Positions 7,881 through 16,485 of a stretch of DNA of 64,000 bases are shown here, piece after piece. The position numbers and the translations under genes were made by a program. Where the stretch lies: NCBI RefSeq assembly GCF_013363995.1, contig NZ_JABWGO010000013.1:1-64000 (forward strand). Reading direction: 5' to 3'. The notes under the pieces were generated by a model. The model did no database searches. It had not been told where the DNA came from and saw nothing but the letters and a program-made list of their open reading frames with translations. The stretch comes from Nonomuraea rhodomycinica. Lineage in GTDB: Bacteria; Actinomycetota; Actinomycetes; Streptosporangiales; Streptosporangiaceae. Numbering within the stretch: the stretch's first letter is position 1; each line of letters starts with the position of its first letter.

Positions 7881-7982
7881 CCGGCGGTCTTCGGCAACGA
7901 CCAGAGTACGGCCTGGCCGCCGAGTTTCCAAATCGCTCTCGAGACCGATCGCTCGGTCGCTGGTGGACTCGTCCTGGTCGGA

Positions 7983-8810
7983 CTAGTTGGTGGTGCCCTT
8001 GGGCATCTCACCGACCTGGTCGGCGGGCGGCGCCTCGATGTTCACCGGCTCGTTGAAGCCCTTGAAGAACAGCGTGGCGTCGAGCGTGGTGCCCTGCTCC
8101 TTGCCGTTCAGGGCGAGCTTGCGCGGCAGGCCGTCGGAGCCGACCCACACGTCGAACTTGACGTCCTTCAGCTCCGCCAGGCCCCTGCGGGCCTGCTCCT
8201 GCTCGTCGGCGGGGAGCTGCTTGACCGCCACGTCCGTCGGGAACGTGCCGCTGTAGTGCGTGGTGTCCGTGCCGTCCACGGTCTCCGTGCCGACGGACTT
8301 CACGTCCTGGGACGTGGTGACCATCTTGGTGACGTTGGCCAGGTCGAACTGCTGGACCTGGTCGAGCGTCTGCCTGACCTGGTCGGAGCCGCCCATGTCG
8401 CTGAGCGACACCTTGATCCACGGCTTGGTGGCGCCGACGAGCTCCTTCAGCGCCTCGACCTTGACGTACACCGTGTCGCCCTGGAGCACGGCGCGCACCC
8501 CGCCGGGCAGCGCGCGCTGGCCCATGTCGACGGTGTCGAGCGTGAGGTCGACGGCGAGCTGCGGCTTGCTCTGATAGAGCATCCGCCCCTGCACCTTGCC
8601 GCTGTCGTCCTGCGAGCCTGTGACGTTGACGACGGCGTCCACGGTGTAGCTGGTGACCTCCGCGGTCTTCTGCGCGGCCTGCGCCAGCACTTCGGAGGCG
8701 GCCAGGTTCACCTGGATCGGCTGCGTGTTCGAGCCGCAACCGGTGAGCGTGACCGCCACTAACGCGGCACCGGCCGCGGCAGTGGCGAGAGAAATCCTGC
8801 GCTTCAGCAT
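7983..8810 (-). CDS. LppX/LprAFG-like lipoprotein
   Basis: 275 residues. A lipoprotein signal peptide ends in the lipobox LTGC with the acylated Cys at residue 25. The mature part resembles the LppX/LprG fold (a half-open beta barrel with a lipid cavity): it has AAQKTAEVTSYTVDAVVNV, strands SKPQLAVDLTLDTVDMGQ, and a late WVGSDGLPRKLALNG. In mycobacteria these proteins carry triacylated lipids between membrane and outer envelope. The exact lipid here is unknown. It is leftward, 283 bp upstream of rplJ, and seems to form its own transcription unit. Confidence 0.8.
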   Translation of the reverse strand: MLKRRISLATAAAGAALVAVTLTGCGSNTQPIQVNLAASEVLAQAAQKTAEVTSYTVDAVVNVTGSQDDSGKVQGRMLYQSKPQLAVDLTLDTVDMGQRALPGGVRAVLQGDTVYVKVEALKELVGATKPWIKVSLSDMGGSDQVRQTLDQVQQFDLANVTKMVTTSQDVKSVGTETVDGTDTTHYSGTFPTDVAVKQLPADEQEQARRGLAELKDVKFDVWVGSDGLPRKLALNGKEQGTTLDATLFFKGFNEPVNIEAPPADQVGEMPKGTTN

Positions 8811-8926
8811 GTCTTGACCCTACGTGTCAGTAGCCGGGAATGCCGTCTTCCCCGGAGATCTAAGGGAAAACCCAGGGTCGTCCCGGACCATCCCGTGGTG
8901 CCGTCGCCTGTCCGGGTCAGCGGTGC

Positions 8927-9562
8927 TCAGAGATCCACGGACTCGCCCGCGGCGAGGCGCCGGATGGTCGTGCCCAGGCCGGCCGCCTCGCCGGCGAGGA
9001 CGCCGTCCAGGACGCGCAGGCCCCATTCGCCGAGCAGTCCGTCGTGGATGGCGTAGGCGCGTCGCGGGGACAGTTTCCGCAGGTACGCGATCAGATCGGG
9101 CACCGTCATCCAGGGCGCCTGGCCGGGGACGAGCACGGTGGGGACGTCGAGCAGGGTCAGCGCGTCACCCGGATGGAAGACCTCGTCGTCGACGACGAAC
9201 CCGACGTTGTCCACGGGCGGCACGTCGGGATGGCTGAGATGGTGCTTCTCGCCCACGGCTCTCACCTGGAAGCCCGCGACGGAGAACGTGTCGCCGTCAC
9301 GCACCACGGTCACGCGGCCGGCGAGGTCGGGCAGTTCGAGCGCCACGCCGGGACAGGTGTAGACGGCCAGGTCCGGATCGTGCGCGGCGGCGGCGCGAAG
9401 GCGGTCCGGGTCGAGGTGGTCGAAGTGCTGGTGCGTGATGAGCACGGCCTCCGCCCCGCTCAGGGCCTCGGCCTCCGGGGTCATCATGCCGGGGTCGATG
9501 ACGAGCCCGCGCCCGTCCTTCTCCAACCGCACGCAGGCGTGCCCGAACTTCGTCAGTCTCAT
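8927..9562 (-). CDS. MBL-fold metal-dependent hydrolase (UlaG-like)
   Basis: 211 residues with the metallo-beta-lactamase metal motif HQHFDH at 44-49, an Asp in the opening strand VIDPG, His/Asp in FHPGD (130-133) and a final His at 173 (AIHDG). The family hydrolyses diverse substrates such as lactones and phosphodiesters; the substrate is not predictable. ATG 9562 is used because the protein begins with the standard MRLTKFGHACVRLE. The open frame continues far upstream, but that part is antisense to another gene. It stands alone on the minus strand beside the pseudogene. Confidence 0.88.
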   Translation of the reverse strand: MRLTKFGHACVRLEKDGRGLVIDPGMMTPEAEALSGAEAVLITHQHFDHLDPDRLRAAAAHDPDLAVYTCPGVALELPDLAGRVTVVRDGDTFSVAGFQVRAVGEKHHLSHPDVPPVDNVGFVVDDEVFHPGDALTLLDVPTVLVPGQAPWMTVPDLIAYLRKLSPRRAYAIHDGLLGEWGLRVLDGVLAGEAAGLGTTIRRLAAGESVDL

Positions 9563-9709
9563 AGCGGCATCGTCCGCCACATCCGCCTCATGCCGGGCCG
9601 CCTCCCCTACCAGCGAACACGAACGGCTGAAGGGCGGCACCGATGTGATCGTTTTCCGAGTCCTGCCGCCGGGTGAAGCGGGCGCCGCCCCGGCGGCCCC
9701 CCGGCCCCG

Positions 9710-10616
9710 TTGTGGCACGAGTCCCCCAGCTCCACCTTCACGCCGGGCGCCACCCCGGCCGCGGCCCCGACGGGGGTCGCCCGGGGCTGGCGCGTGCACA
9801 CGTTCCCTTCTCCCGACGTCCACGCGTTCGGCGACGTCGCCACCGCGCGGGACGGCTCGGTCTGGGCGGTGGGCCCCCGCCGGACGGCAGGCCCGCCGGT
9901 GGTCTGCGGGGTGAGCACGCTGACGAGACATCCGGTGGTGCGCTGGACCGGCGCCGGCCGGCGCCTTCCCGTCCGAGCGGCCCATCAGCGATGCGGTCGC
10001 CCTGGACGACGGCCAGGTGTGGGCGATCCCGGAGCCGGCGCGCGGCGGCAAGGGCTGGGTCCGCCACTGGAACGGGCGCTCCTGGCGGAAGCCGGCGCTG
10101 CCGTTCGAGCCGTGGGCGGTGGACGCCAGTGAGCGCGGCGGCGTCTGGGTCGTCGGCGGGGTCCGGGATGACGAGGTGCGGGGACGCCCGGCGATGGCAC
10201 GCTGGGACGGCCGCGCCTGGCACAGCCTGCCCGTGCCCCCGCGGGCGAGAGGGGTTGAGAGCCTGCTCACCCAGGTGACGGTCGAGGCGGCGGGGCAGGT
10301 GTGGATGCTGGGCGAGTCGTGGCGGATCTGCCTGGACGAAGAGGGCGAGGCGATCTGCGACGAAGGGTCGTACGTGCTGCGCCCCGCCGCGCGCGGCGGT
10401 CCCGACCGGCCGACCGGCCTGTGGCGGGAGAAGGACGAGGCGCTGCAGGTGTACCGCTCGACCGGCGTCTGGGAGACGGTCGCCCGGATGGGCATGAACG
10501 CCCTCGGCGTCAACGCCCTCGTTGTCGCCGACCGAGGACTCTGGGCGGCGGGATTCGTGTCCTACGACAACCCGCCGACGTACTCCTACGGCGCGGTGTG
10601 GCGCGCCGAACGCTGA
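9710..10616 (+). pseudogene. Beta-propeller-like protein, broken by a frameshift
   Basis: Two frames together make one protein. Frame 1 (from TTG 9710) reads GWRVHTFPSPDVHAFGDVA, GSVWAVGPRR and VVRWTGAG. From about 9960 the reading continues one frame away as AFPSERPISDAVALDDGQVW, HWNGRSWRKPALP, ARWDGRAWHSLPVP and VWMLGESW, ending TYSYGAVWRAER. The recurring W-x-G-x-W and VW-x-x-G blocks are blades of secreted beta-propeller proteins. A one-base indel near 9950-9965 splits it, and no clear signal peptide remains at the 5' end. A sequencing error is the main alternative. Confidence 0.6.
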
Positions 10617-10663
10617 CGGCCGCACAGCCGGCGCGAACCCCTACGCCCCTACAGGCCCGTACG

Positions 10664-10701
10664 CGAACGGCCCCCGCCTGCGAGGAGACGGGGGCCGTTC
10701 G
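10664..10701. terminator. Bidirectional hairpin between propeller remnant and rplA
   Basis: CGAACGGCCCCCG (10664-10676) pairs perfectly with CGGGGGCCGTTCG (10689-10701) around a 12-base loop. It lies between convergent genes and can serve both. There is no U-tract on the minus side. Confidence 0.75.
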
Positions 10702-10728
10702 ATGTGCGCCCGAAGGCGCGGAAGGTCG

Positions 10729-11448
10729 TTACGCGTCGAGCTCGGCCGTGAGGCCGCGCGTGGCGTTGGGGTCGACCGGGACGCCGGGGCCCATGGTGGT
10801 CGAGAAGGTGACCTTCTTGACGTAGCGGCCCTTGGCGGCCGACGGCTTGAGACGCAGCACCTCGTCCAGCGCGGCGGCGTAGTTCTCGATGAGCTTGCGC
10901 TCGTCGAACGACGTCTTGCCGATGATGAAGTGCAGGTTGGCCTGCCGGTCGGTGCGGAACTCGATCTTGCCGCCCTTGATCTCCGTCACGGCCTTGGCGA
11001 CGTCGGGCGTCACGGTGCCGGTCTTGGGGTTGGGCATGAGACCGCGCGGGCCGAGGACGCGGCCCAGGCGGCCGACCTTGCCCATGAGGTCCGGGGTGGC
11101 GACCACGGCGTCGAACTCGTTGAGCCGGTTGCCCTTGGCGATCTCGTCGATCAGCTCGTCGGCGCCGACGATGTCGGCGCCGGCCTCGCGGGCGGCCTCG
11201 GCACGGTCACCGGTCGCGAAGACCAGGACCCGGGCGGTCTTACCGGTGCCGTGCGGAAGGTTGACCGTGCCGCGCACGATCTGGTCGGCCTTGCGGGGGT
11301 CGACGCCGAGCCGGACGGCGACCTCGACGGTCGCGTCGAACTTGGTGGTCGACGTGTCCTTGGCGAGCTTGGCCGCCTCGGCCGGGGAGTAGAGCTTCTC
11401 GCGGTCGATCTTCGCCGCGGCGTTCTTGTGCGCCTTGCTGCGCTGCAT
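10729..11448 (-). CDS. rplA: 50S ribosomal protein L1
   Basis: 239 residues, normal length. L1 forms the mobile L1 stalk next to the E site and binds 23S rRNA. Recognised from MQRSKAHKNAAAKIDREKLY, the RNA-binding stretch GRLGRVLGPRGLMPNPKTGTV and the C-terminal TMGPGVPVDP. It is co-transcribed with rplK, whose stop is 57 bp upstream. A strong hairpin follows. Confidence 0.98.
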   Translation of the reverse strand: MQRSKAHKNAAAKIDREKLYSPAEAAKLAKDTSTTKFDATVEVAVRLGVDPRKADQIVRGTVNLPHGTGKTARVLVFATGDRAEAAREAGADIVGADELIDEIAKGNRLNEFDAVVATPDLMGKVGRLGRVLGPRGLMPNPKTGTVTPDVAKAVTEIKGGKIEFRTDRQANLHFIIGKTSFDERKLIENYAAALDEVLRLKPSAAKGRYVKKVTFSTTMGPGVPVDPNATRGLTAELDA

Positions 11449-11505
11449 GATGTCTCCTTGTGGTCCGCGGGCCAGCGCTGGGCCCTCCCACGGGATGGGA
11501 AAAGG

Positions 11506-11937
11506 TCAGTCGGCGAGGGTGATGCCCATCGACCGGGCGGTGCCGGCGATGATCTTCTCGGCCGCCTCGATGTCGTTGGCGTTGAGGTCGGGCATCTTGG
11601 TCTCGGCGATGCTGCGGAGCTGCTCGCGGGTGAGCTTGCCGACCTTGTCCTTGTGCGGGACCGCGCTGCCCTTGTCGAGACCCAGAGCCTTCTTGATCAG
11701 CTCGGGCGCCGGCGGCGTCTTCGTGATGAAGGTGAAGCTGCGATCCTCGAAAATGGTGATCTCAACGGGGATGATGTTGCCCCGCTGGGCCTCCGTCGCA
11801 GCGTTGTACTGCTTGACGAAGTCCATGATGTTGACGCCGTGCGGACCGAGGGCGGTACCGACCGGCGGGGCGGGCGTGGCCTGGCCAGCGGGGAGCTGAA
11901 CCTTGACGAGCGCCGCGATCTTCTTCTTCGGAGGCAT
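11506..11937 (-). CDS. rplK: 50S ribosomal protein L11
   Basis: 143 residues. L11 binds the GTPase-associated rRNA region and is the thiopeptide target and a stringent-response sensor component. It shows the classic N-terminal MPPKKKIAALVKVQLPAGQA, the proline-rich TPAPPVGTALGPHGVNIMDF and the C-terminal RNA-binding domain ending GTARSMGIT. ATG 11937 follows GAAGGA at normal spacing; the in-frame extension upstream to 11994 has no such support. It is third in the secE-nusG-rplK-rplA run. Confidence 0.98.
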   Translation of the reverse strand: MPPKKKIAALVKVQLPAGQATPAPPVGTALGPHGVNIMDFVKQYNAATEAQRGNIIPVEITIFEDRSFTFITKTPPAPELIKKALGLDKGSAVPHKDKVGKLTREQLRSIAETKMPDLNANDIEAAEKIIAGTARSMGITLAD

Positions 11938-12054
11938 GTGTCCTTCTCCGGGTCCTGATCGTGATGCTGTCCGGGCGCGGGTGCGGCCGGACATGTCGGA
12001 AGGCCGCCCTTCGCGACAGGCGGCCAGCCGAACGTCTAAGTGTAGGTGATCGTC

Positions 12055-12828
12055 TTAGATCTTCGAGACCTGGTTGAACGACAGCTCGACCGGGGTCTCG
12101 CGGCCGAAGATCGAGACGAGCACCTTGAGCTTCTGCGACTCGGGGCTGATCTCGCTCACCGAGGCGGGCAGCGTGGCGAACGGGCCGTCCATGACCGTGA
12201 CGGACTCGCCGATCTCGAACTCGACGGTCGGGCCGGTGGCGGTCTTGGTGGCGGCCTTCTTGCTCTCCTCGGTGGGCTCCGGGGCGAGCAGCTTGGCGAC
12301 CTCGTCGAGGCTCAGCGGGCTCGGCTTGTTGGACAGGCCGACGAAGCCGGTGACGCCGGGCGTGTTGCGCACCGCGGCCCACGACTCGTCGGTCAGCTCC
12401 ATGCGCACCAGCACGTAGCCGGGCAGCACCCGCTCCTTGACCGGGACCTTCTTGCCGCTCTTGAACTCCTGGACGGTGTGCGTCGGCACCTCGACCTGGT
12501 AAATGTAGTCCTCCATGTTGAGCGACACGTTGCGGCTCTCGATGTTGGACTTGACGCGGTTCTCGTAACCGGCGTAGGAGTGGATCACGTACCACTCGCC
12601 GGGAAGGCCGCGCAGACCGCGCTTGAACTCCTCGACGGGATCGACGTCGGGCTCTTCGACGTCGGGCTCAACGTCACCGTCCTCGGCTGCGGGAGCCTCG
12701 TCGGCGGCGCTCTCGTCGCTGTCCGCGAACTCGGCGCCGTAGGACTCCTCAGTGGCCTCGGCGGCCTCTTCCGGCTCGTCGCCCCACTCGCTGCGGGGCT
12801 CCTCCGCCGGCACTGAAGACTCGGACAC
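12055..12828 (-). CDS. nusG: Transcription termination/antitermination protein NusG
   Basis: 257 residues. The first 70 are an acidic Glu/Ala/Asp-rich extension typical of actinomycete NusG. They are followed by the NGN domain (GEWYVIHSYAGYENRVKSN, KERVLPGYVLVRMELTDESW, GVTGFVG) and the C-terminal KOW domain (GESVTVMDGPFATLPA, ETPVELSFNQVSKI). NusG rides on RNA polymerase and links it to Rho or the ribosome. GTG 12828 has AGGAAAG upstream. It lies 78 bp downstream of secE and 117 bp upstream of rplK, the usual order. Confidence 0.97.
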   Translation of the reverse strand: MSESSVPAEEPRSEWGDEPEEAAEATEESYGAEFADSDESAADEAPAAEDGDVEPDVEEPDVDPVEEFKRGLRGLPGEWYVIHSYAGYENRVKSNIESRNVSLNMEDYIYQVEVPTHTVQEFKSGKKVPVKERVLPGYVLVRMELTDESWAAVRNTPGVTGFVGLSNKPSPLSLDEVAKLLAPEPTEESKKAATKTATGPTVEFEIGESVTVMDGPFATLPASVSEISPESQKLKVLVSIFGRETPVELSFNQVSKI

Positions 12829-12906
12829 GGTGACTTTCCTCTTCCGTCGAATTTCGTCGAATCGAATGGCGACTCCGTCAGGCGGCCTTGACGACCCCGG
12901 CGCGGA

Positions 12907-13152
12907 TCAGGATCCGCCGAAGACCTTGAGGACGGCCCAGCCGAGGGCGCTGTCCAGCCCGTACACGATGGCCACCATGATCAGAACGAATACCAGGACG
13001 ACCGTGGTGTAGGTGACAAGATCCTTGCGCGTCGGCCAGATGACCTTGCGCAGCTCGTTGACGACCTGCCGGTAGAAAAGGGCAGGCGTAGTGCGAGACT
13101 TCTTCTCACCACTGGGCTTGCCTGCGGTCTCGCCGCGCGTGTCGATCGCCAC
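12907..13152 (-). CDS. secE: Preprotein translocase subunit SecE
   Basis: 81 residues; the essential single-spanning SecYEG subunit. It has a cytoplasmic amphipathic part with the conserved FYRQVVNELRKVIWPTRKDL and one membrane helix (TTVVLVFVLIMVAIVYGLDS). GTG 13152 is chosen because AGGTGAGG stands just upstream of it; the GTG nine bases earlier (13161) lacks a ribosome site. First protein gene of the operon, 78 bp upstream of nusG and 79 bp downstream of tRNA-Trp. Confidence 0.95.
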   Translation of the reverse strand: MAIDTRGETAGKPSGEKKSRTTPALFYRQVVNELRKVIWPTRKDLVTYTTVVLVFVLIMVAIVYGLDSALGWAVLKVFGGS

Positions 13153-13230
13153 AGTCCTCACCTGAATCTGTCGTATCCAACGCAGTTTGCGGCGCGCCTT
13201 ACACGCCCATTATTGCGCGGACCGCACTCG

Positions 13231-13303
13231 CAGGGCACGAGGGACTCGAACCCCCAACCGCCGGTTTTGGAGACCGGTGCGCTACCAATTGCGCCAGTGC
13301 CCT
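13231..13303 (-). tRNA. tRNA-Trp (anticodon CCA)
   Basis: 73-base cloverleaf. The acceptor stem AGGGCAC pairs with GTGCCCT, with discriminator G. The D-arm is GCGCAATTGGTAGCGC, the anticodon stem ACCGG(T)/ACCGG with loop CTCCAAA, and the T-arm GGGGGTTCGAGTCCC. The CCA end is not encoded. It sits directly upstream of secE, the conserved actinobacterial arrangement. Confidence 0.97.
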
Positions 13304-13522
13304 ATGTCGCCAACCACACTACCCTGATCAGCTCACTGCCTGGACCGAACCGCACATCGACATGCGGCGGTACGACCAGGCGAAAGTGTATCGGTGGATC
13401 CCCATTCCGTCGAACTCATTCCGATCTCCCAGCTCAGAGCCCTCGCGACGGGCCCTCGCGACGGGCCGCCACGACGGGCCCTGCGGCGGGTCGCGGCGGC
13501 GAGGAGATGAAAGCATGGGGAC

Positions 13523-14731
13523 ATGTCCATGCGACCTCGCGTCTCCACGCGAATCTCCGCGATCTCCGAGTCGGCCACCCTCGCCGTGGACGCACGGGCG
13601 AAGGCGATGAAGGCGGACGGCCGCCCGGTCATCGGCTTCGGCGCCGGCGAGCCGGACTTCCCGACGCCCGACTACATCGTCGAGGCGGCCGTCGAGGCGG
13701 CCCGCGACCCCCGCTTCCACAAGTACACGCCCGCCGGCGGCCTGCCCGAGCTGAAGCTCGCCATCGCCGACAAGACGCTGCGCGACTCCGGCTACCGGGT
13801 GGAGCCCACGCAGGTCCTGGTCACCAACGGCGGCAAGCAGGCCGTCTACGAGGCGTTCGCCACGCTGCTCGACCCGGGCGACGAGGTCCTGGTCGTCGCG
13901 CCGTACTGGACGACGTACCCCGAGGCGATCAAGCTGGCGGGCGGCGTCCAGGTCGACGTCGTGACCGACGAGACGACCGGCTACCTCGTGACGGTCGACC
14001 AGCTGGAGGCGGCGCGCACGGAGCGCACGAAGGTGCTGCTGTTCGTCTCGCCGTCCAACCCCACGGGCGCGGTCCACACGCGCGAGCAGACCGAGGAGAT
14101 CGGCCGCTGGGCGGCCGAGCACGGCCTGTGGGTGGTCACGGACGAGATCTACGAGCACCTCGTGTACGGCGGCGCCGAGTTCACCAGCATCGCCACGGCC
14201 GTGCCGGAGCTGGCCGACCGGGTGGTCGTGCTCAACGGCGTGGCCAAGACGTACGCGATGACGGGCTGGCGGGTGGGCTGGCTCATCGGCCCCCCGGACG
14301 TGGTGCGGGCGGCCACCAACCTCCAGTCGCACGCCACCTCCAACGTGGCGAACGTCTCGCAGATGGCCGCGCTGGCGGCGGTGCGGGGCGACCTGTCGGC
14401 GGTGGAGCGGATGCGCGAGGCGTTCGACCGGCGCCGGCGGACCATGGTGCGGATGCTCAACGAGATCCCCGGCGTGGTGTGCCCGGAGCCGAAGGGGGCG
14501 TTCTACGCGTACCCGTCGGTCAAGGAGCTGCTGGGCAAGGAGCTGCGCGGGCGGCGGCCCGCGTCGTCGGCGGAGCTGGCCGAGCTGATCCTGGAGGAGG
14601 CCGAGGTCGCGGTGGTGCCGGGTGAGGCGTTCGGCACGCCGGGGTACTTCCGGCTGTCGTACGCGCTGGGCGACGACGACCTGGTCGAGGGCGTCAGCCG
14701 GATGGCCAAGCTGCTGTCCGAGGCGCACTGA
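13523..14731 (+). CDS. aspC: Pyridoxal phosphate-dependent aspartate aminotransferase
   Basis: 402-residue fold-type I aminotransferase interconverting aspartate and oxaloacetate with 2-oxoglutarate/glutamate. It shows GAGEPDFPTPDYI near the N-terminus, the Asn of SPSNPTGAV, DEIYEHLVY, the cofactor-binding Lys about residue 242 (NGVAKTYAMTGWRVGW) and the C-terminal substrate Arg (YFRLSYA). This subfamily is the AspB/AspC type with possible prephenate activity; which one cannot be told. It is divergent from tRNA-Trp/secE, a conserved neighbourhood. The 219 bp between tRNA and gene have no other feature I can support. Confidence 0.93.
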   Translation: MSMRPRVSTRISAISESATLAVDARAKAMKADGRPVIGFGAGEPDFPTPDYIVEAAVEAARDPRFHKYTPAGGLPELKLAIADKTLRDSGYRVEPTQVLVTNGGKQAVYEAFATLLDPGDEVLVVAPYWTTYPEAIKLAGGVQVDVVTDETTGYLVTVDQLEAARTERTKVLLFVSPSNPTGAVHTREQTEEIGRWAAEHGLWVVTDEIYEHLVYGGAEFTSIATAVPELADRVVVLNGVAKTYAMTGWRVGWLIGPPDVVRAATNLQSHATSNVANVSQMAALAAVRGDLSAVERMREAFDRRRRTMVRMLNEIPGVVCPEPKGAFYAYPSVKELLGKELRGRRPASSAELAELILEEAEVAVVPGEAFGTPGYFRLSYALGDDDLVEGVSRMAKLLSEAH

Positions 14732-14777
14732 CACCCGGGCCGTCCGGGGGGCGCGGCGGCCGTCCGGGGCCCGGCAG

Positions 14778-14831
14778 CCGCTGCGAGTCCGTCAACCGGT
14801 GCGAGTCCGTCAGCCGCTGTGTGTCCGTCAG
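14778..14831 (+). repeat. Three 18 bp tandem units overlapping a stop codon
   Basis: CCGCTGCGAGTCCGTCAA at 14778, then 14796 and 14814 with two or three changes each. The last unit contains the stop codon of the leftward lipoprotein gene (14828-14830), so the array seems to extend that gene's 3' end outward. It resembles the stop-codon-seeded array at 3421-3490. Confidence 0.75.
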
Positions 14832-15331
14832 CCGTCCAGGGCGACGCCGTCGGCGACGTCCCGGACCTCGTGGGCGAGTCCCGGCGTCGCGGCCACGTAC
14901 ACCGCGACGCCGGGCCGTTCGAGCCACATGAAGTTGCGCATGTCGCCCCGGGTGCGCCAGCGGAGCGCCGGCATGCCCTCGTACGCGCCGAGCCCGGCCC
15001 TGCTGACCAGGCCGGCGAACGTCTCGACGGACCGCACCCCGCACACCACCCCGACCAGCAGCTGCTCGCCGCCGCTGCCGCGCCAGGTCCGGCCGCGCAC
15101 GTGGAGCTTGCGGGTCAGCGACTTGACCCGGTTGAACGCGGGGCCGCGGGAGAGCCCGGACGGCACGTAGGTGAGCGTCACGCTGCCGTCACCGCAGGTG
15201 AGGTCCGGATACGGCGTCTCGTGGACGGTGACGGGACCGGGCGTGGTGCGCGCGGTGTGCGTCACGGGCACGTCGGAGCCGCAACCGGCCACTGCCAGCA
15301 CGATGATCGCCGAGGCCAGGCAGCGGCGCAT
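14828..15331 (-). CDS. Putative lipoprotein
   Basis: 167 residues. A short signal peptide ends in the lipobox VAGC with Cys 17, so the mature protein should be lipid-anchored on the outside of the membrane. It contains four further Cys-containing or aromatic blocks (DLTCGDGSVTLTYVPSGLS, GVVCGVRSVETF, MRNFMWLERPGVAVYVAA). No known catalytic motif is visible. Its stop overlaps a tandem repeat, and a proline-rich membrane protein gene ends 28 bp upstream, so the two may be one operon. Function unknown. Confidence 0.72.
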   Translation of the reverse strand: MRRCLASAIIVLAVAGCGSDVPVTHTARTTPGPVTVHETPYPDLTCGDGSVTLTYVPSGLSRGPAFNRVKSLTRKLHVRGRTWRGSGGEQLLVGVVCGVRSVETFAGLVSRAGLGAYEGMPALRWRTRGDMRNFMWLERPGVAVYVAATPGLAHEVRDVADGVALDG

Positions 15332-15358
15332 CGACCCCCCATGACTATGTGTGGAGAC

Positions 15359-16405
15359 TCAGGGAAAACCTCCCCAGTCTCCTACAAGACTCCGTACGGA
15401 GGCGGCAACAGGAAGCAGCTCCCCGGCGAGCGGCTCCCCGACCCGGACGCGGACCCCGAGGCCGGGGCGCAGGAGCCGGACGACGGTGCGGCCGCCGCGC
15501 GGGTCACGGCCGACCATGGCGGGCCTGCCGCCGACTGCGGTCTCCCTGGAGCCGGGCGGTGCGGTGCGGCGGTAGGCCGCCCAGCTCGCGGCGATCGCGC
15601 CGTAGTCGGCGCGGACCTCGACGAACCGGTCGCCCGCCGCGTACCCGGTGGCCCGGACGTCGGTCCCGTGTCCCGCTACCGTCCCGTGTCCCGCTACCGT
15701 CCCGTGTCCCGCGGCCTCGGTGTCCGGCACGGAGGAGGGTCGTGCGGCCCAGAGGGCCCACACGGTACGTGTGCCGGGGCCCGTGTCGGCCGCTCCCCCG
15801 CCCGTTCGGGTGAGCCCGGCCGGGAGGTGGGTGAACCACAGGTCGGCGGAGACGACGGCGAGGGTGGAGGCGGGGCCGGGAGGCGGCGGCGCCTGCGCGG
15901 GCCCGGCGGGGGCGCCTGCCGTGGGTGGCGCGACGCCGGGCGGCGCGGTCACGAGCGCTCCCGCCCCGGGCGAGGACGCCGACGACTCCCCGGAGCGCGG
16001 CGGCGGGTCGAGGGCGGCGGCGCGGGGCGGGCGGCCGAACCCCGAGGAGAAGATCCCCAACACGGTGGCCGCCGCCACCCCGAACGCGCCGAGCGCGAGC
16101 ACCGCCCGCCACCACTGCCCGCCCTGCCGAACACCGGGGCCCTCCCCCGCGCGCTCTTGCAGGGTCACGGCGTCACCCGGAGCCACAACCTCTCCCGGCT
16201 CTCCCGGGGCCGAGCCGTCCCGTGGGGCCGGGTCCTCCCATGGGGCAGGGCCCGCTCCCAAGGCCGAGCCCTCCTGTGGGGGCGGAGCAGGGTGGAGGGG
16301 TGGGGTGCCATGGGAGGCGACGGCCGCCGGCGTGCCCGTCTCCCCGGGGAACCGCCGGGGTGGCGCGTCCTGCGGGGGACGGGGGGTCATCGCCTCAGGG
16401 GTCAT
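15359..16405 (-). CDS. Single-pass membrane protein with proline-rich N-terminus
   Basis: 348 residues, not recognised as a characterised family. About 95 Pro/Gly/Ala-rich cytoplasmic residues precede one membrane helix (AVLALGAFGVAAATVLGIFS). Then follow a Pro/Ala-rich linker and an external domain with STLAVVSADLWFTHLPAGL, RTVWALWAARPS and FVEVRADYGAIAASWAAY. An 18 bp triplication at 15663-15716 makes the peptide repeat AGHGTV three times. It lies upstream of the lipoprotein at 14828 and downstream of a sigma/anti-sigma pair; the external C-terminal half resembles lipoprotein-like sensor domains only loosely. ATG 16405 is chosen; ATG 16390 is also possible. Confidence 0.6.
   Translation of the reverse strand: MTPEAMTPRPPQDAPPRRFPGETGTPAAVASHGTPPLHPAPPPQEGSALGAGPAPWEDPAPRDGSAPGEPGEVVAPGDAVTLQERAGEGPGVRQGGQWWRAVLALGAFGVAAATVLGIFSSGFGRPPRAAALDPPPRSGESSASSPGAGALVTAPPGVAPPTAGAPAGPAQAPPPPGPASTLAVVSADLWFTHLPAGLTRTGGGAADTGPGTRTVWALWAARPSSVPDTEAAGHGTVAGHGTVAGHGTDVRATGYAAGDRFVEVRADYGAIAASWAAYRRTAPPGSRETAVGGRPAMVGRDPRGGRTVVRLLRPGLGVRVRVGEPLAGELLPVAASVRSLVGDWGGFP
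15663..15716 (+). repeat. Triplicated 18 bp coding repeat
   Basis: GTCCCGTGTCCCGCTACC at 15663 and 15681 is identical; a third copy at 15699 ends GCGGCC. The length is a multiple of three, so the leftward gene gains whole six-residue units (AGHGTV). It is a plausible site of copy-number change between strains. Confidence 0.85.
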
Positions 16406-16485
16406 GACCGTAGGATCCCCGCTCCACCGCCGCCCGTGGTGCCGTTCGCACGACTGGCCCCCGCTCAGCCGGCGACGGGCACGGG

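Noticed and set aside
8927..10513. 528-residue minus-strand frame reaching over the propeller region
   Set aside because: Only its last 211 codons match the MBL hydrolase; the rest is antisense to the propeller gene with no domain pattern.
13231..13303. tRNA-Trp as an integration site
   Set aside because: No direct repeat of its 3' end and no integrase occur in the window.
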